Source: Triplophysa rosa
Taxonomy: Eukaryota > Chordata > Actinopteri > Cypriniformes > Nemacheilidae
Direction: 5' to 3'
Assembly (NCBI RefSeq): GCF_024868665.1
Contig: NC_079898.1
Coordinates: 10,314,981-10,378,980 of the forward strand
DNA length: 64,000 bases
This document shows positions 36,490 to 48,059 of the stretch, in pieces; positions within the stretch are counted from its first letter, which is position 1; every line of letters begins with the position of its first letter. Position numbers and translations under genes: made by a program. The notes below the pieces were generated by a model, which did not search any database, had not been told where the DNA came from, and saw only the letters and a program-made list of their open reading frames with translations.

Positions 36490-38089
36490 TAGAGGCTATG
36501 TAAAAATATCAGTCAGATTAGCACTTGCTAGGATCAAGAAAGTGATTTAAAGATTTGTGTGTAAAATGCATCAGATGGTTAGCAAACAGACTGATAGGCG
36601 GTCCATGGCCTATCCCTACAGTATCTTAGGCTGTATTAATGTATGTATATGTGTGGAGGGAAGCCGCTAGCAATTAGCAAAGTTACATATTCTCGATGCT
36701 TCACAAACGGAAGGCTCAGTTAGTTCAGCTTTGGAAAAGGAAAATTTACAACCGAATGGAAGGACACAGTTTTAAGGAGGTTTAATGTTCGCACACGGAG
36801 CCTTCAGCTTTTTTAAAAGGTACGTGTGTTTCATTTACTTTTAGCAAGCGTTGATGCGAAGGAGCATTACATCACAGCAGGTTATAATTGTCAACCTGTT
36901 GTTTTTGTTGTGACTGTGTGTGGTAATATTGTTTAATTTGTGTTATTCTTGTTCACTTGTACGGAAAATAGCATCCTGCACGAGTTGTAAGTGTGCCCTT
37001 GCACAGATGTGGTAGTTTTGATGTTTTTTGTATTAATGATGCTGATTGTGTGCCCTCCCACTGGGAGCCACTTGCCCCCTTGTTAGTCTGGCGCCGACTC
37101 TGCATCCAGCATTCACAGAGTCTCTGCTTCATAGAGATCCATTCCCTCAAAATTGGAGTTGTGACAGAATCACACCAATGACGCATTAAAATGCTGTCTT
37201 CGTAGGCAGCTAACAATGTTTGGTAAAAGAGCTTGTATTTGTCTTCATACTCCACCGCAAAAAGTAAGATAGGACAACACAATAACAAAAGCGATTTATC
37301 TTAAAGAATAACTATATGAGAGAAACAGTGAGTCATTACACAGCACTAAACTGATCGGCCTAGTAAATTTCCCGGCTTCCAGAAAGAACCATTTGTCAAT
37401 GAGCAGCTGCCATTGGAAATGACACGCGATCAATAATGCAATGAATCTATCTGAGATACTGGACTGAGTCTTTGTGTTTTTATCTGGAAAATCCTTCAGC
37501 AGGTCTCTTGTGTGCAAGACGTGTCGATTTCCAAGATTCTAACCCAGATTTATGTAAAGGTGACATAGTTAGACGATCCCTCCGGACTGACAGACTGAAA
37601 ACAGAAAACAGGCGGTCTTCTGCATTGCATGCTCTCTAAAATTGCATTTCTACTTTACAGTTCTCATAATATGCTCCCTTACCATGTTTGCTTACCACGC
37701 GCTCGCGGGGCTGTACCGGCAACTTTTATCTACGCGCTTTACCTGAAGAAGTCGGTAAACACTGCTAAAGGTGGCAAAAACGTGAGGCGCCTGGCGGGCA
37801 TAAGCAGCGCGCAAAACGCTCTCTGCCAACTGAAAACAATTCAAAAGAGGCACGGCTAACAGCAATAAACGCTTTCTATGTGATCGGCCCCCTACACTGG
37901 TTTGTGCGCGTGGCGCGCCTGTGTGTGTGTAAACCTGGGTGGGTCCGGAACGAATTCCCTCCAGGTCCGGATCCGGACCGGAGTCCGAACTTTGAGAAGG
38001 GCTGTTCTACACTCCCGCTTCATTTAGTATACGCAGATGAATATGCAAATTAATCCCCCCCTCTATTCAGTAATGTGAGCTCGGACCGA
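36490..38089. other. No supported gene; palindrome at 37964-37979
   Basis: A long minus-strand frame (36953-37288) and a plus frame (37629-37859) exist, but neither matches a family I can name. Both lie in sequence that looks like repeat DNA. A perfect 16-base palindrome, GGTCCGGATCCGGACC, lies at 37964-37979 in a CpG-rich patch. Confidence 0.4.
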
Positions 38090-38313
38090 TGATTACAGAC
38101 CGTTTCATCAGATGCGCACGCCTGGACTGCCGGTACCTACCGGTCTCCATTTGTTTAGTGGTCTGGCTGGTGTCTAATAATATAAGTATTTATTTTATTG
38201 TATAATAATTGTATTAAATAAACGATTTGTCGAATTTTGTTGTATTTTAATTTGATTAAATAAACAATTTGTTGAATGGGTCTTGTAGTTTTGTTGCATT
38301 TATAAAAACCGTA
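38090..38313 (+). repeat. AT-rich dispersed repeat, copy 4
   Basis: The segment 38178-38313 matches 8-143 in the same orientation. The part before it (ACCGTTTCATCAGATGCGCA) is related to the start of the copy at 36215. Confidence 0.7.
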
Positions 38314-38319
38314 TCACAC

Positions 38320-40577
38320 GATTTTCATATAATAAGAGTGACGCTACCGTACTGCTTTGAAATCGCGATACTTTGAGGTCACGTGGCGATCGGTCTGCAC
38401 ATCGCTCCATGAAGTCAAACACACCTATGGTTTCTATGGCAGTAAAAGTGGAAACCAATGATAACGTGAACATGACACACGTCAATAGCATCATGTTACA
38501 CTGGTTTAAATAGCAAATTTCTCTTAATTCAAACATGGTTTGAAACATTTGGGATAGTGTAGGTACACAAGTGAACAAAATATATAACACCATGCTAGCT
38601 GATTTTGGATATTTAAATGCAGAAACCGCACATATTGTCCCTCTAATTCAGCGGTGTCTGTTTTCAATTGTTCCAGTTCCAGTAAAAGACGACAACAGGA
38701 TTTATTTCTGCTGTGTTTCTGAACAGTTACACAATCATACACCCTATTAACTCAAATCCTTTGAGTTTCAGACAGCTGGATAACTTCAGGTGGTGTCATA
38801 TCTGACCAGGATGATATCTTCACATAATTATTCAAAGCTAAATAAGTGTCTTACTGGCGTAAACCCCATCAGTGTGTTATACTGTGTGACCTCAAGATCA
38901 GAGAGGGACACAGACGCCGTCAGTGCTGGAACATCATCACAGACTGTTAAGACATCAGAGCGAGATAAACTGACTCGATATGTCCTGATGAGAGACTCAC
39001 ACGCAGTCTCTGCTGCAGAACTCAACAGCACTTTCATTTCATATTCAGAGTTTAGAGCGAGAGAACAAATTATCATAATGTTTATGCGTAAACAACATTC
39101 CTTCAAATCAAAGTAATTCATGAGGAGAGGTGTAGAAAGCATGGAAGTCTCCCTCCTGTTTCACCAATGCTGTGAGATATGACGTCTCTAATGCTGCATG
39201 AATTTTACTGTAACATCACATTAAACAGCCAGTCTTTTTAAAGTCGTGATGTTCAGTCGATTCTTGACACTAATTGCGGATGTAAATGAAAAAAGTAACT
39301 TAAGATCTTGAAAATTGAACATTATGAAGGGGAACCTGCATGGGATCAAACTTTTCAAGTCCCCATGAAATTAGACGTTCTGTGGCTTTCAGTGTGAATA
39401 TGTTAGCCTTAAGAACATCTTTTAACAGCTGTGCTCCAAAACATTGACAAAAACGCATTTATAAGATGTAAACATTCTCACTTCCAACAATATAGATCAA
39501 TAATCGGCTATTTTAAATGGGCGGAACCACTCAATATGTCCCGCCCTAACTTACCACCTGTTTCAATGGAAATTACATCAATATACTGTATCTAACAACA
39601 AATCTAATGTCCATTCTTGTGATATAATTATTGAATCCCTAATGGATCGGATTGGTCTCTTGTTATGTTGTTCAGGCTGATTTTTTTGTCTAAATGGGAA
39701 GCTCTTAAAACAGAATGAACTGCAGACTGGAGCAGACTTTGCGTCTGCTCCGTGAGACCCATGACCACAGGGTAGTTTTTTTTTAAACACAAAAACACAG
39801 ACACACTGCAGGCTCAAACAAGAAGAGCCTTCTAAAATAATCTTCCAGATCTATCGAGAAATCAGACTTGTCCAGATTTTCTGCTTTAGTTGTAGTTTCT
39901 GTCACAGAGCCTCTCCATTCACACATGATTATATTTGGCAAGAGGAGCAGGATGAGATATTTGGAAAGAAAAACTGCACATGGCATCAAAACCACAACAA
40001 GTCACTAAACAGTACAGAGAAACATAACCCACGTCTGGGGGATCTTTTACCCACTTACACTGTTTCAAAAAAAAGACAATTTAATTGGTAGTTAGAATAC
40101 ACTGACTGCTTTTCCAATTGGCTTGTTCTTTATTTGAAGGATACTGAGGGATTATAATTACAGAAAACCATGTTTGTTAGAATTTGGTCAATTTCAGCAA
40201 TAAAACCTACGTGAGAAATATAATGTACAATGATACAATGATTTTAAAAAGTTTAAATCATGATAATGATGAATGATGGGTAATGTTTGCTTTCAAAATA
40301 GCAAAGGGACAAGAATGTTCCTCTTTGTGCTAATGGTGGAAGTATTTTCGTTTATTCTTGAATTATTATATCAATTTGTCAATTTGCCATACAGCTTTGC
40401 CATATACAACAACAATTATGACAGTGCAGAATCAATGTTCTGGTTCACATTTATTATGCTGGTATGAGACAGCAGCAGGTACAGTGCTCAGGTGGGAGAT
40501 GAGCAGGATGAGGTAAGAAAGGGTTGTGATAAACAGGATTATTGATCTCTCATCATGCGCTGAAATAAAATGTATAT
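38320..40577. other. No gene seen
   Basis: Unique sequence with complementary frames on both strands at 38790-39142, which suggests composition rather than coding. No splice-supported exon was found. Confidence 0.5.
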
Positions 40578-40585
40578 CCTAAAAT

Positions 40586-42052
40586 TAGGGATGCACAATG
40601 TTCGGAAACTGAAATTATTTGGCTGCAAATAGCAAAAAGCATGCTCGGCCGAATAAGTGAAATATGGCCGAATATATTTTACCGAACATGACGTCTGATG
40701 CGATCAAGCAGCAACCAGTGCGGAGAGAGAGAGACGCGCATGTTTTATTAATTCAGCAAACATGTTGGCAGTGTGGTGTGTGGCAGTTTAAAGTGTCAGA
40801 GAAAGACACAACACGGGACCTGCGGTGCGGGAGTACATTTCCAGACGAAAGCGTCTTTACCAGTACCCCGCTGTTCTGACGATTTGTGCTACCTTGTCAG
40901 ATTTTGAAACCTCCATATACAAAACAGGACTAACCCCTCCCCCAACCAAACCCCTAAACCTAAATTACCCCTCCCCCAACCCAATCACAACACAAGGTGG
41001 CGTGGCGTGCACACAGTTCGCTGTGCTAAACAAATTGGAATGTCAAGCTATGTCTGTGCATCCCTAGTACACCTTCTGAGAGACCAGTCAGCTTTTTGGG
41101 CGGAGTTTAGAGAGACGTGAACTGAAATGGTTGTCAGTCAGCCTCAGCATGCATTGCTTGCATGGATGTTGGCTTATGTTGAATGACACTTTTATTGAAC
41201 TACTTTGTTGTAGTCTAACAGAGTACATTACATTCTTTCTGTAGTCAGTTAGGGCTCAATATTTTTATTTTTATTTACTTGGTTTGCACAATTTTATATT
41301 TTAAAGGGGTCATATGACACGTCTAAAACGAATATTATCGTTTGTTTTAGATGTATTGCAATGTTGTGAATACACGTTTTAAGGTTAAAAAACTTTGTAT
41401 TTTCCACATACTGTGCATGTTTGTATCTCCTCTTTGAAACGCGCAGATTTTTAACAAAGCTGATCGCTCTGAAAAGCGAGGTGTGCTATGATTGGCCAGT
41501 TAACCAGTGCGTAGTGATTGGTCAAATACTGTAAGCGTGTGACAGAAATGTAACGCCTCTTACCATATTTGGAACATCAGGTTCCAAAGCAATTGTACTG
41601 ACAGGTACGCCCACCTTACTTGCGTATACATTTGGGCGGTCTTTGTCAAATCATACCACCAACTGACGTAGATTTGTGGAGGTGTGCTTACACGAGGCGT
41701 TTCAGGCAGGTCTGGGTGAAAATTCGCTTTTAGATAGAATGCATCTTTTGTTTTCCGACACTTTAATTTTTGCAATTTTACGTGTCTAATACATGCATGG
41801 GCAACTTATAAGAAACCAAAGAAACAGAAAAACACGTATTCACGCCATATGACCTCTTTAAGTTCAATTATATTGAAAAGTAAGAATATAAAAAGCCCAT
41901 TTTGATCATACAGTTTATGCAATAAGGAAAAAATTGGCTAGATACTGTATATAGAAGAAATGCCAAAAACCATGTTCGGTATTCGGCCTTTGGCCAAGTG
42001 TTTCCTTTTTTTTCCTGCTTTGGCAAAGAATTTAAATTTCAGTGCATCACAA
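40586..42052. mobile_element. hAT-type element with a nested TTAA element
   Basis: The left end TAGGGATGCACA, then TTCGGAAACTGAAATTATTTG, is mirrored at the right by AATTTAAATTTCAGTGCATC. Both arms share GGCCGAATA and ACCGAACATG blocks in inverse order. Target duplications are near-perfect: CCTAAAAT (40578-40585) and CCTATAAT (42053-42060). An internal TGTGCATCCCTA at 41055-41066 is a second terminus-like motif, possibly a nested fragment. A TTAA element (41305-41857) is inserted inside. No transposase frame. Confidence 0.75.
41305..41857. mobile_element. TTAA-flanked Kolobok-like element, nested
   Basis: TTAA at 41301-41304 and 41858-41861 flank a 553-base element with ends AGGGGTCATATGACACG and (inverse) AGAGGTCATATGG. 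It contains a GCTGATCGCTCTGAAAAGC block and has no coding frame. The TTAA target site and end type match the class of 20295-21798. It inserted into an older hAT element. Confidence 0.88.
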
Positions 42053-42060
42053 CCTATAAT

Positions 42061-44460
42061 TTCCTACTTTAAAGCAACAACGAGCCATTTTTCGACCTTA
42101 AAATAATCTCTCAAAAATTATTTTAGTGGTAGGACAACTCTTAACTGGACGAATTTTACTGCCACTGCTACCTAAGCACCCCTCTAACGGTTGAAATCAC
42201 ACTTGTAACTTTGGTACGCGTGTAGGTTCACAAGCCCCGCCCATCACCTGCTTTACGGCATACGTCACGTTTTACTCATAGCCTGGGTGAAGTTAGCCAA
42301 CATCTAACAATAAGACGAAACGATCTAGTTCAACACAAGTCTCCAAACCATCACCATGGCATAGCCAGCAGGAAAAGAGAGCGAGTGATCGGACACGAGC
42401 CCAAACACGAATCAATATCTGACGGACTTACACTCGGTGAGGCGAGCTGCAAGAGGCAACGGGTTGCAGAACAGATGGAGACCTAACGTTAGCCTTCCTG
42501 CTACAGGATTTGAAAGTCTTATATGTACATTTTTTTCTTACTGTCCTGTACTTTTGAGCGTATTTGTTATTAGGCTGTGCTCAGGTTGTTTATTGGCACA
42601 CTAAGGTTACTGGTTCACAATTTATTACCGTAAGGTAGACTAGAGATAATGTAATGTTGCCGGGTCTCAATAGCTTATGTAGCATGATCGTGCCTCATCA
42701 TGAATTTAGTGTTATGCTTGTAAACGATGACTACCAAACCACAATAAATGTTTTATGGTAAAAAGTTACTGATTCCTTAGTTCACGCACGTAGACTGATT
42801 GCACCTATTACACAAAGCACAACGCATGGTCGCGTGTGTGTTTCCGAAAATAGAACTACAGAAAATGATTTGCAGCTACAGTGACCGGCCTGGCCATTCA
42901 TAAGCCCTATTCAGACGGTAATTGTTTCTCATAGGGACGAAAGATTTTTTTTTTTAAATCCACATCTCTGAGTTTATAACAGGTGTTAAATCCAAAATAT
43001 GTTTTGTAAGTCCCGTACTGACCACTTAAAAGCACTGCATTGTGTTGCTCTTTAGAAGGTTCAGGGATTACAGTGATGCATTGAAAATACCGTAAATGGC
43101 AGCATAAAAAGCACAATATGACTCACATAATGTCTTATCACACACGCGCACCTGAAGCGCTTTCTATGAACGGAGAGAAACAGTTCACAGATGGCAGAAA
43201 GTGCATCCTTTTAGATCTACGCAAATAAATGTAAACCCTTTACAGATTCGAATGATATCATATGTCTGCATGATGACCAGATCATACAGAGTTTAATAAG
43301 TTTCAGCTGTTAACATGCACACACAACATATACGCAAACACATGAAATACACACACACACAAGTTCACATAAGTTCTAGCTAACTTGACCGATAGATCAG
43401 GATCGCTGCTTCACTACACAGAGAGGGAGATGATAAGAACAGAAGAAGACAAGAAAAAACATGAAAACATTCGATATTGGGATTTTTAAATACCGATTTT
43501 ATTCTATTATAATTAACGGTGCCAGTGGGGCTAGAACAGCCTTAGCCAAAGTGGTGGCATGTATGGTTGCGTTGAGGTTTTGGTAATGTGTTGTAGTGTT
43601 ATGCCATACGGGACCGGGGGCACTGAGCTTGCATTAACGGTGCCAGTGGAGCTAGAACAGCCTTTGCCAATGGGTTGGCGCGTATGGTTGCATTGAGGTG
43701 TGATGCCACTGAGTGTTGTTGAGGCTGCAGCCACTAATCTGGATGAGCTAACTGACACAGGAAGTGGGGTCCAGAGGACAGGTCCAGTGGAGGATAATCA
43801 AGAAGGGGGGAGGGAAATGTACTATTTACGGGTATATGTTTTCAGTAAAATTTTCATTTTTGTTTCATTCTGTGAACTACTGACAACATTTCTCCCTATT
43901 TCCAAACAAAAATGTTTTTATTTGCATTCATTTTCAGAAAATTTAAACAGGACAAATGGGTCAAAATAAAAAAAAAATGTTGTTTGCATATCTTCAATGC
44001 TGCAAAGAGAAAAGTTCACATTTATTTTAACACAATACAAATGTTTTTACATTTATGTTAGGATCAGTTTAAAAATTAATATGTGATGGAATAAGCCTCA
44101 TTTTTTCTCCACAACTTTTTCGTCTTTTACATTGCTGTTGGGTGACTTCATGTCAGGTTTGTTTCTGTTGAAATTCAACAGACACTGGACTGAAAATGTC
44201 ACAATACATGACAAAATGCTGATGAAAGACAAAACTGGAGTGGTCTCTTAATTTTTTCCACGGCTATATGGACTCAATGCAAGACTCAATAGGTGCTTCT
44301 CAATTCTTATTTGTGCATCCTAGTTTCCTTTCCTCGCGTCTTAGCTCCACCCCTTCAGGATATGAGTGAAGGGAGCTAGTAAAAGATGCGAGGAAGGAGG
44401 AATAAAAAGAAGTGAAATGGCTTATCCTCGCTCTCTATAGCGTCACTTCAAAGCGTCGTC
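42061..44460. other. No confirmed gene; possible transposon DNA
   Basis: From 42060 to 42500 the sequence begins TTTCCTACTTTAAAGCAAC and is repeat-like, with a CpG-richer part including TACGTCACG. It resembles an unclassified fish DNA transposon, but no terminus pair was found. A local tandem pair sits at 43512-43750 (listed separately). No exon was supported in the remainder. Confidence 0.4.
43512..43750 (+). repeat. Degenerate tandem pair, period about 121
   Basis: Two units start with ATTAACGGTGCCAGTGG at 43512 and 43633, followed by GCTAGAACAGCCT and a CGTATGGTTGC block in each. The second copy is diverged. The minus-strand frame 43531-43758 spans the repeat and is not convincing. Confidence 0.85.
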
Positions 44461-44463
44461 AGT

Positions 44464-44690
44464 TAACTCAACTCAACTTTATTTATATAGCGCTTTTTAC
44501 AATTTTCATTTTTACAAGCAGCTGTACATGAGACATATTGACTATAAGCAAAACAATTAAAGTTATACCTGTAAAAACAAGAAAAAGGTGAAAACACAGA
44601 CATACCCACATACAAAACACTCCACACACACAATATGCACACATACTAACACACACACACACGGACGCACAGACATATGGACGCGCACGC
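44464..44690 (+). repeat. Teleost TTTATATAGCGC repeat, left part, with CA-rich tail
   Basis: It contains AACTCAACTTTATTTATATA and then GCGCTTTTTACAATTTTCA, a dispersed teleost repeat often linked to LINE 3' ends (from memory). A degenerate CA microsatellite follows and is interrupted at 44699 by a hAT element. Confidence 0.7.
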
Positions 44691-44698
44691 ATGCACAC

Positions 44699-45872
44699 TA
44701 GGGCTGTGCGATTTGGGGAAAATATCTAATTGCGATTTTTTTGACAGACATTGCGATTGCGATTTGATTTGCGATTTTAACTTTTCAAATTCAAGCTTCA
44801 GCTCAATATTGTTGTGTGGAGCACAATATGGGTATAGTTACCCTGCTGAAAGAAAACAACAACAAAAAACATTACAGAAATTTTAATTGTTTCCATTAAA
44901 ACCATTACAAAATTCATTTTTGTAGTGTGTTTTTGGGCATTATTCAAATATTGGTTCCCAACTTCCAGATTACATCACACCAATAGAATCCAACCAGTGT
45001 ACACTATTATAGTTTCCATTAAAACAAATACAACTCCCATTGTAACCCTTAAATCCATAACATTTTCTATTGTGTTAGTGAATTATTAAAATAGTTTATA
45101 GGTTACATGGGCTGATTTATACTTTAAGTATGTGGGATTTTTTAAAACAAGTTCAAAATGTGCTGAATGTTTAATTTCATCCAAGTGAAATTAGCAAAAC
45201 AGTTAGATAGAATTTACATTTGTTTGAAACGCGGAGATAGGCGTGAGTTGACACAGGGTGCGCGCGTGCGTCAAGCCTCGTCCATATTGCCAGATGCCCG
45301 TGTGGAGCCGGACTCAAGTACTATAAACGTCATTACGAAACAGACTGTGTGTGCGCATCAAGTTTAAACGGCTCGTCCGCGAGACGCGCGAGTATGACAC
45401 AGGCTGTGTGTGCGCATCAAGTTTAAACGGCTCGTCCGCGAGACGCGCGAGTATGACACAGGCTGTGTGTGCGCATCAGGTTTAAACGGCTCGTCCGCGA
45501 GACGCGGCGAAGTGTCGAGTGTGTGCAGGCTGTGTGTGCGGTCTTCTGAATTGGACGGTTCTTTAGTATTTATTTGCCTAATATGATCGATCTGACTCTG
45601 CAGATGCCATAATAACACACTCTCTCTCTCTCCTGCCTTATGTTTTTTTTTTTTATGTCGGACGTTTACGCAGTTGGCTAGGGCAGTGCTGATTGGGCAT
45701 AACAGAGGTGAGCTCACTCAGTTGGTTAGCAAGAATGCCACTCAAAGCGGGCTTGGAACAGACGCGTTTCTTATTTTTCACATCGCTTCCACATCGCAGC
45801 CTCTTGCGATTAGCAAATCGCAACGTCTCACATCGCGATTGCGATTCGATTTCGATTAATCGTTCAGCCCTA
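44699..45872. mobile_element. hAT element with TAGGGCTG ends and internal tandem repeat
   Basis: Direct 8-base duplications ATGCACAC (44691-44698 and 45873-45880) flank the 1174-base element. The ends are TAGGGCTG and CAGCCCTA, with repeated GCGATT and GATTGCGATT motifs in both subterminal regions. The interior holds a segment related to 2440-2690 in inverse orientation, and a three-copy 59-base tandem array. No transposase is visible. It landed inside a CA microsatellite. Confidence 0.93.
45343..45519 (+). repeat. Minisatellite, 59-base unit, three copies
   Basis: The units start at about 45345, 45404 and 45463, each reading CTGTGTGTGCGCATCA, GTTTAAACGGCTCGTC and GAGACGCG. Copies 1 and 2 are essentially identical. 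The third differs by a few bases, and a decayed continuation runs to about 45540. The array is CpG-rich and sits inside the hAT element. Confidence 0.95.
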
Positions 45873-45874
45873 AT

Positions 45875-45913
<39 letters not shown>

Positions 45914-45970
45914 AGCACGCACACACACAAGCACGCACGCACACAGACAAGCACGCACGCACACAGACAA
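45873..45970. repeat. CA microsatellite with (CA/GC) variants
   Basis: A CA run followed by ACAGACAAGCACGC units (about three copies). It is the continuation of the microsatellite into which the hAT element inserted. Confidence 0.93.
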
Positions 45971-46079
45971 GTACACACAGTGAAAGCACACATTTAAGAT
46001 AAAGGAGAGAGAAACACAGGTCAAATATTAAACACACTATAAATTCCTATATGCAATATTAATTATGTAAAACTTTAAA

Positions 46080-46215
46080 ATTCTAAAGCAGCCCCCCCGG
46101 CAAGGGAAATAGTGCAAAACAGTATGCAAACGGTGGCGAGGAACCCAAAACTCCAATCGAGAAAAAAAACCTCAGGAGAACCCAGGCCCAACCAGGGGAT
46201 TCCAGTTCCCCTCTG
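46080..46215 (+). repeat. Teleost TTTATATAGCGC repeat, right part
   Basis: The block CGGTGGCGAGGAACCC, then AAACTCC, then CCTCAGGAGAACCCAGGC and CCAGTTCCCCTCTGGC completes the repeat that begins at 44464. The CA microsatellite and the hAT element split it. Non-coding. Confidence 0.75.
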
Positions 46216-46219
46216 GCAA

Positions 46220-47998
46220 TGATGTTAATGATGACTCTACACATTGCACATTGAAAATATAAAAAATTAAGTTAACCCTAAAAACACTGTCAAAAACAAA
46301 GAATAAAAAATTTGGAATCCTATTAGATCTATTTGATAAATATAATTTATTATAATATCTTCCCCTATGTATGTTTTATATTTAATAATATGGATGGTTA
46401 AAATATTGAAGCGTTTATTTTATTTTAATTATTTTAATTATATTTATTATTTTTATTTCGTCTGTATATTTTGTTGTATTATGCTTTTTCTTATTATTCT
46501 GTGTCTAAGCCCCTTGATGAACTATATTAATGTATTAACTATACTGTCTGAAATAGGTCTACATTTACAATAATAAAAGCGTAATTATCACATTTATGCG
46601 TGTTTGAGTGTGATCTAAAGATGTGACAATGTGCAGGGGGAGGAGAATTTATACGTGTGTCAGGTTTAGTCGATAAAACACTTTCGCAAAGGAAACACCT
46701 GTGTATCCTCGCACATGACTCCTCAGAAAGTCTACTCAAAGTCTAAAAAGTGGGCGTGGCTTTCGTCTTTCTCTGCGATTTGACTGGATGTATAAAACAG
46801 CCGTTGCATTTTGAAATGGAACTGGCAGCAGACTGACAGTTGAAGGGGAGGAGTTAACGGATGCGCCGCCCAAGCCCTCTAACATACGTCATCAAAGATG
46901 GATAGTCATTACAGGAAGGAAGTGCATATTCAGATTTTAACTAAAGATTATGAGGGCACACAAATTTGAAAAAGAGAATGACCCACATTGATAAACTATT
47001 TACAATAAACGCTGCAATATTTAAAGGAAAATTTTGCATTGTAATTTTTTATTTCACTGGGACTTTAAAAAAACAATTTCATAAAAGCAATATCACACAT
47101 GCACATTAAATATCAGCACAGCTGTGATCATGCGATCTTGTTTAATTATACAAACCGCACTTGTTGGGTGTTATTCCTGTACATACTAATCATGCTTCGG
47201 CTATTATCATAAGCACAAAAGTGATAATAACTGAACAGCAACTCAATTCATAATTTCATAAATGGATTATAATTTATTTTCTTCAAGACGCCCATAGAGC
47301 TGTACTCTCCATCGCTATTAAAACTCCTTTTCTGTTCCTGAATGGAACTATAATGGATATAGTTTTTACTTTGCAATGTCTAAAAAATTATGATAAACTT
47401 TAATTGTGATTAGTTAAACATTAGTTTTGTCCACGGGAGCTGCTTTCAGTCATTAAAAGGCAGGAAAATGTTAACATTTTATAAGAGGTGTTTGCTACTA
47501 GACTAGGTGTTTGCTTACAGACATTAACAACACTTGTCCAGATATAAAGCTAACCCCATGGTGTATTAGATTTCACATGTTGCAGGTTGATGCAAGTCCC
47601 ATAACAAAGACTGCAATGCATATTAAAACTTTAAAACAGGAAATGTCACCATGTTTTACTGCATATTTTTATTTATTCATTTGGAAAAATAAAAAGTAAG
47701 TCTATGTCTTGGAAAAGAGCTAAAGTAACCTGTCCCCAAAGAATGTAAGATTACAAAGGTTCTTCATTTTTTGTTCATTTATTCTTTTTTTGTATGAACC
47801 CAATTTTTGTCTTTACTAATATCTAACAAGCCGAGTTTCAGCAGATAAAGGCTTAACGGCTGTGTCAAACACGATCAATACACTGCTTAGAAGTCGCTTT
47901 TATTATTCATGATTCATTACAGCAAGCAACGGCTAGGATTCTAGTTTCTATATACTGATGTCTGGATATAATCTCCCATTGTGTGATGATGTCCTTAC
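46220..47998. other. No gene seen
   Basis: AT-rich sequence with a low-complexity TTTTATTTTAATTATTTT stretch near 46410-46450. No exon was supported, apart from the one beginning at 47999. Confidence 0.55.
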
Positions 47999-48052
47999 CT
48001 TCCTCCAGCTCCTGCTAGCAGTTCATATTTAACTCCGACAGCTCTGCTCCAG
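47999..48052 (-). CDS. Candidate penultimate coding exon of an unidentified gene
   Basis: On the minus strand, acceptor TTTTCTACAACAATTCTTCAG leads into a 54-base exon that ends GGAAG before donor GTAAGG. In the phase with one leading base it encodes WSRAVGVKYELLAGAGG plus two bases of the next codon. The other frame that would start the exon meets a stop. Splicing to the exon at 31810-31876 gives a continuous frame. Whether the two exons share a gene is inference. I do not recognise the family. Exons upstream (higher coordinates) were sought but not found. Confidence 0.5.
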
Positions 48053-48059
48053 CTGAAGA

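Noticed and set aside
36953..37288. Minus-strand frame of 111 codons
   Set aside because: It looks like repeat-derived sequence, does not match a family I can name, and has no splice support.
37629..37859. Plus-strand frame ending before an AATAAA
   Set aside because: No domain and no conserved start. It may be the tail of an unidentified transposon.
38790..39142. Overlapping plus and minus frames of more than 100 codons
   Set aside because: Complementary frames on both strands, no recognisable domain, no splice signals.
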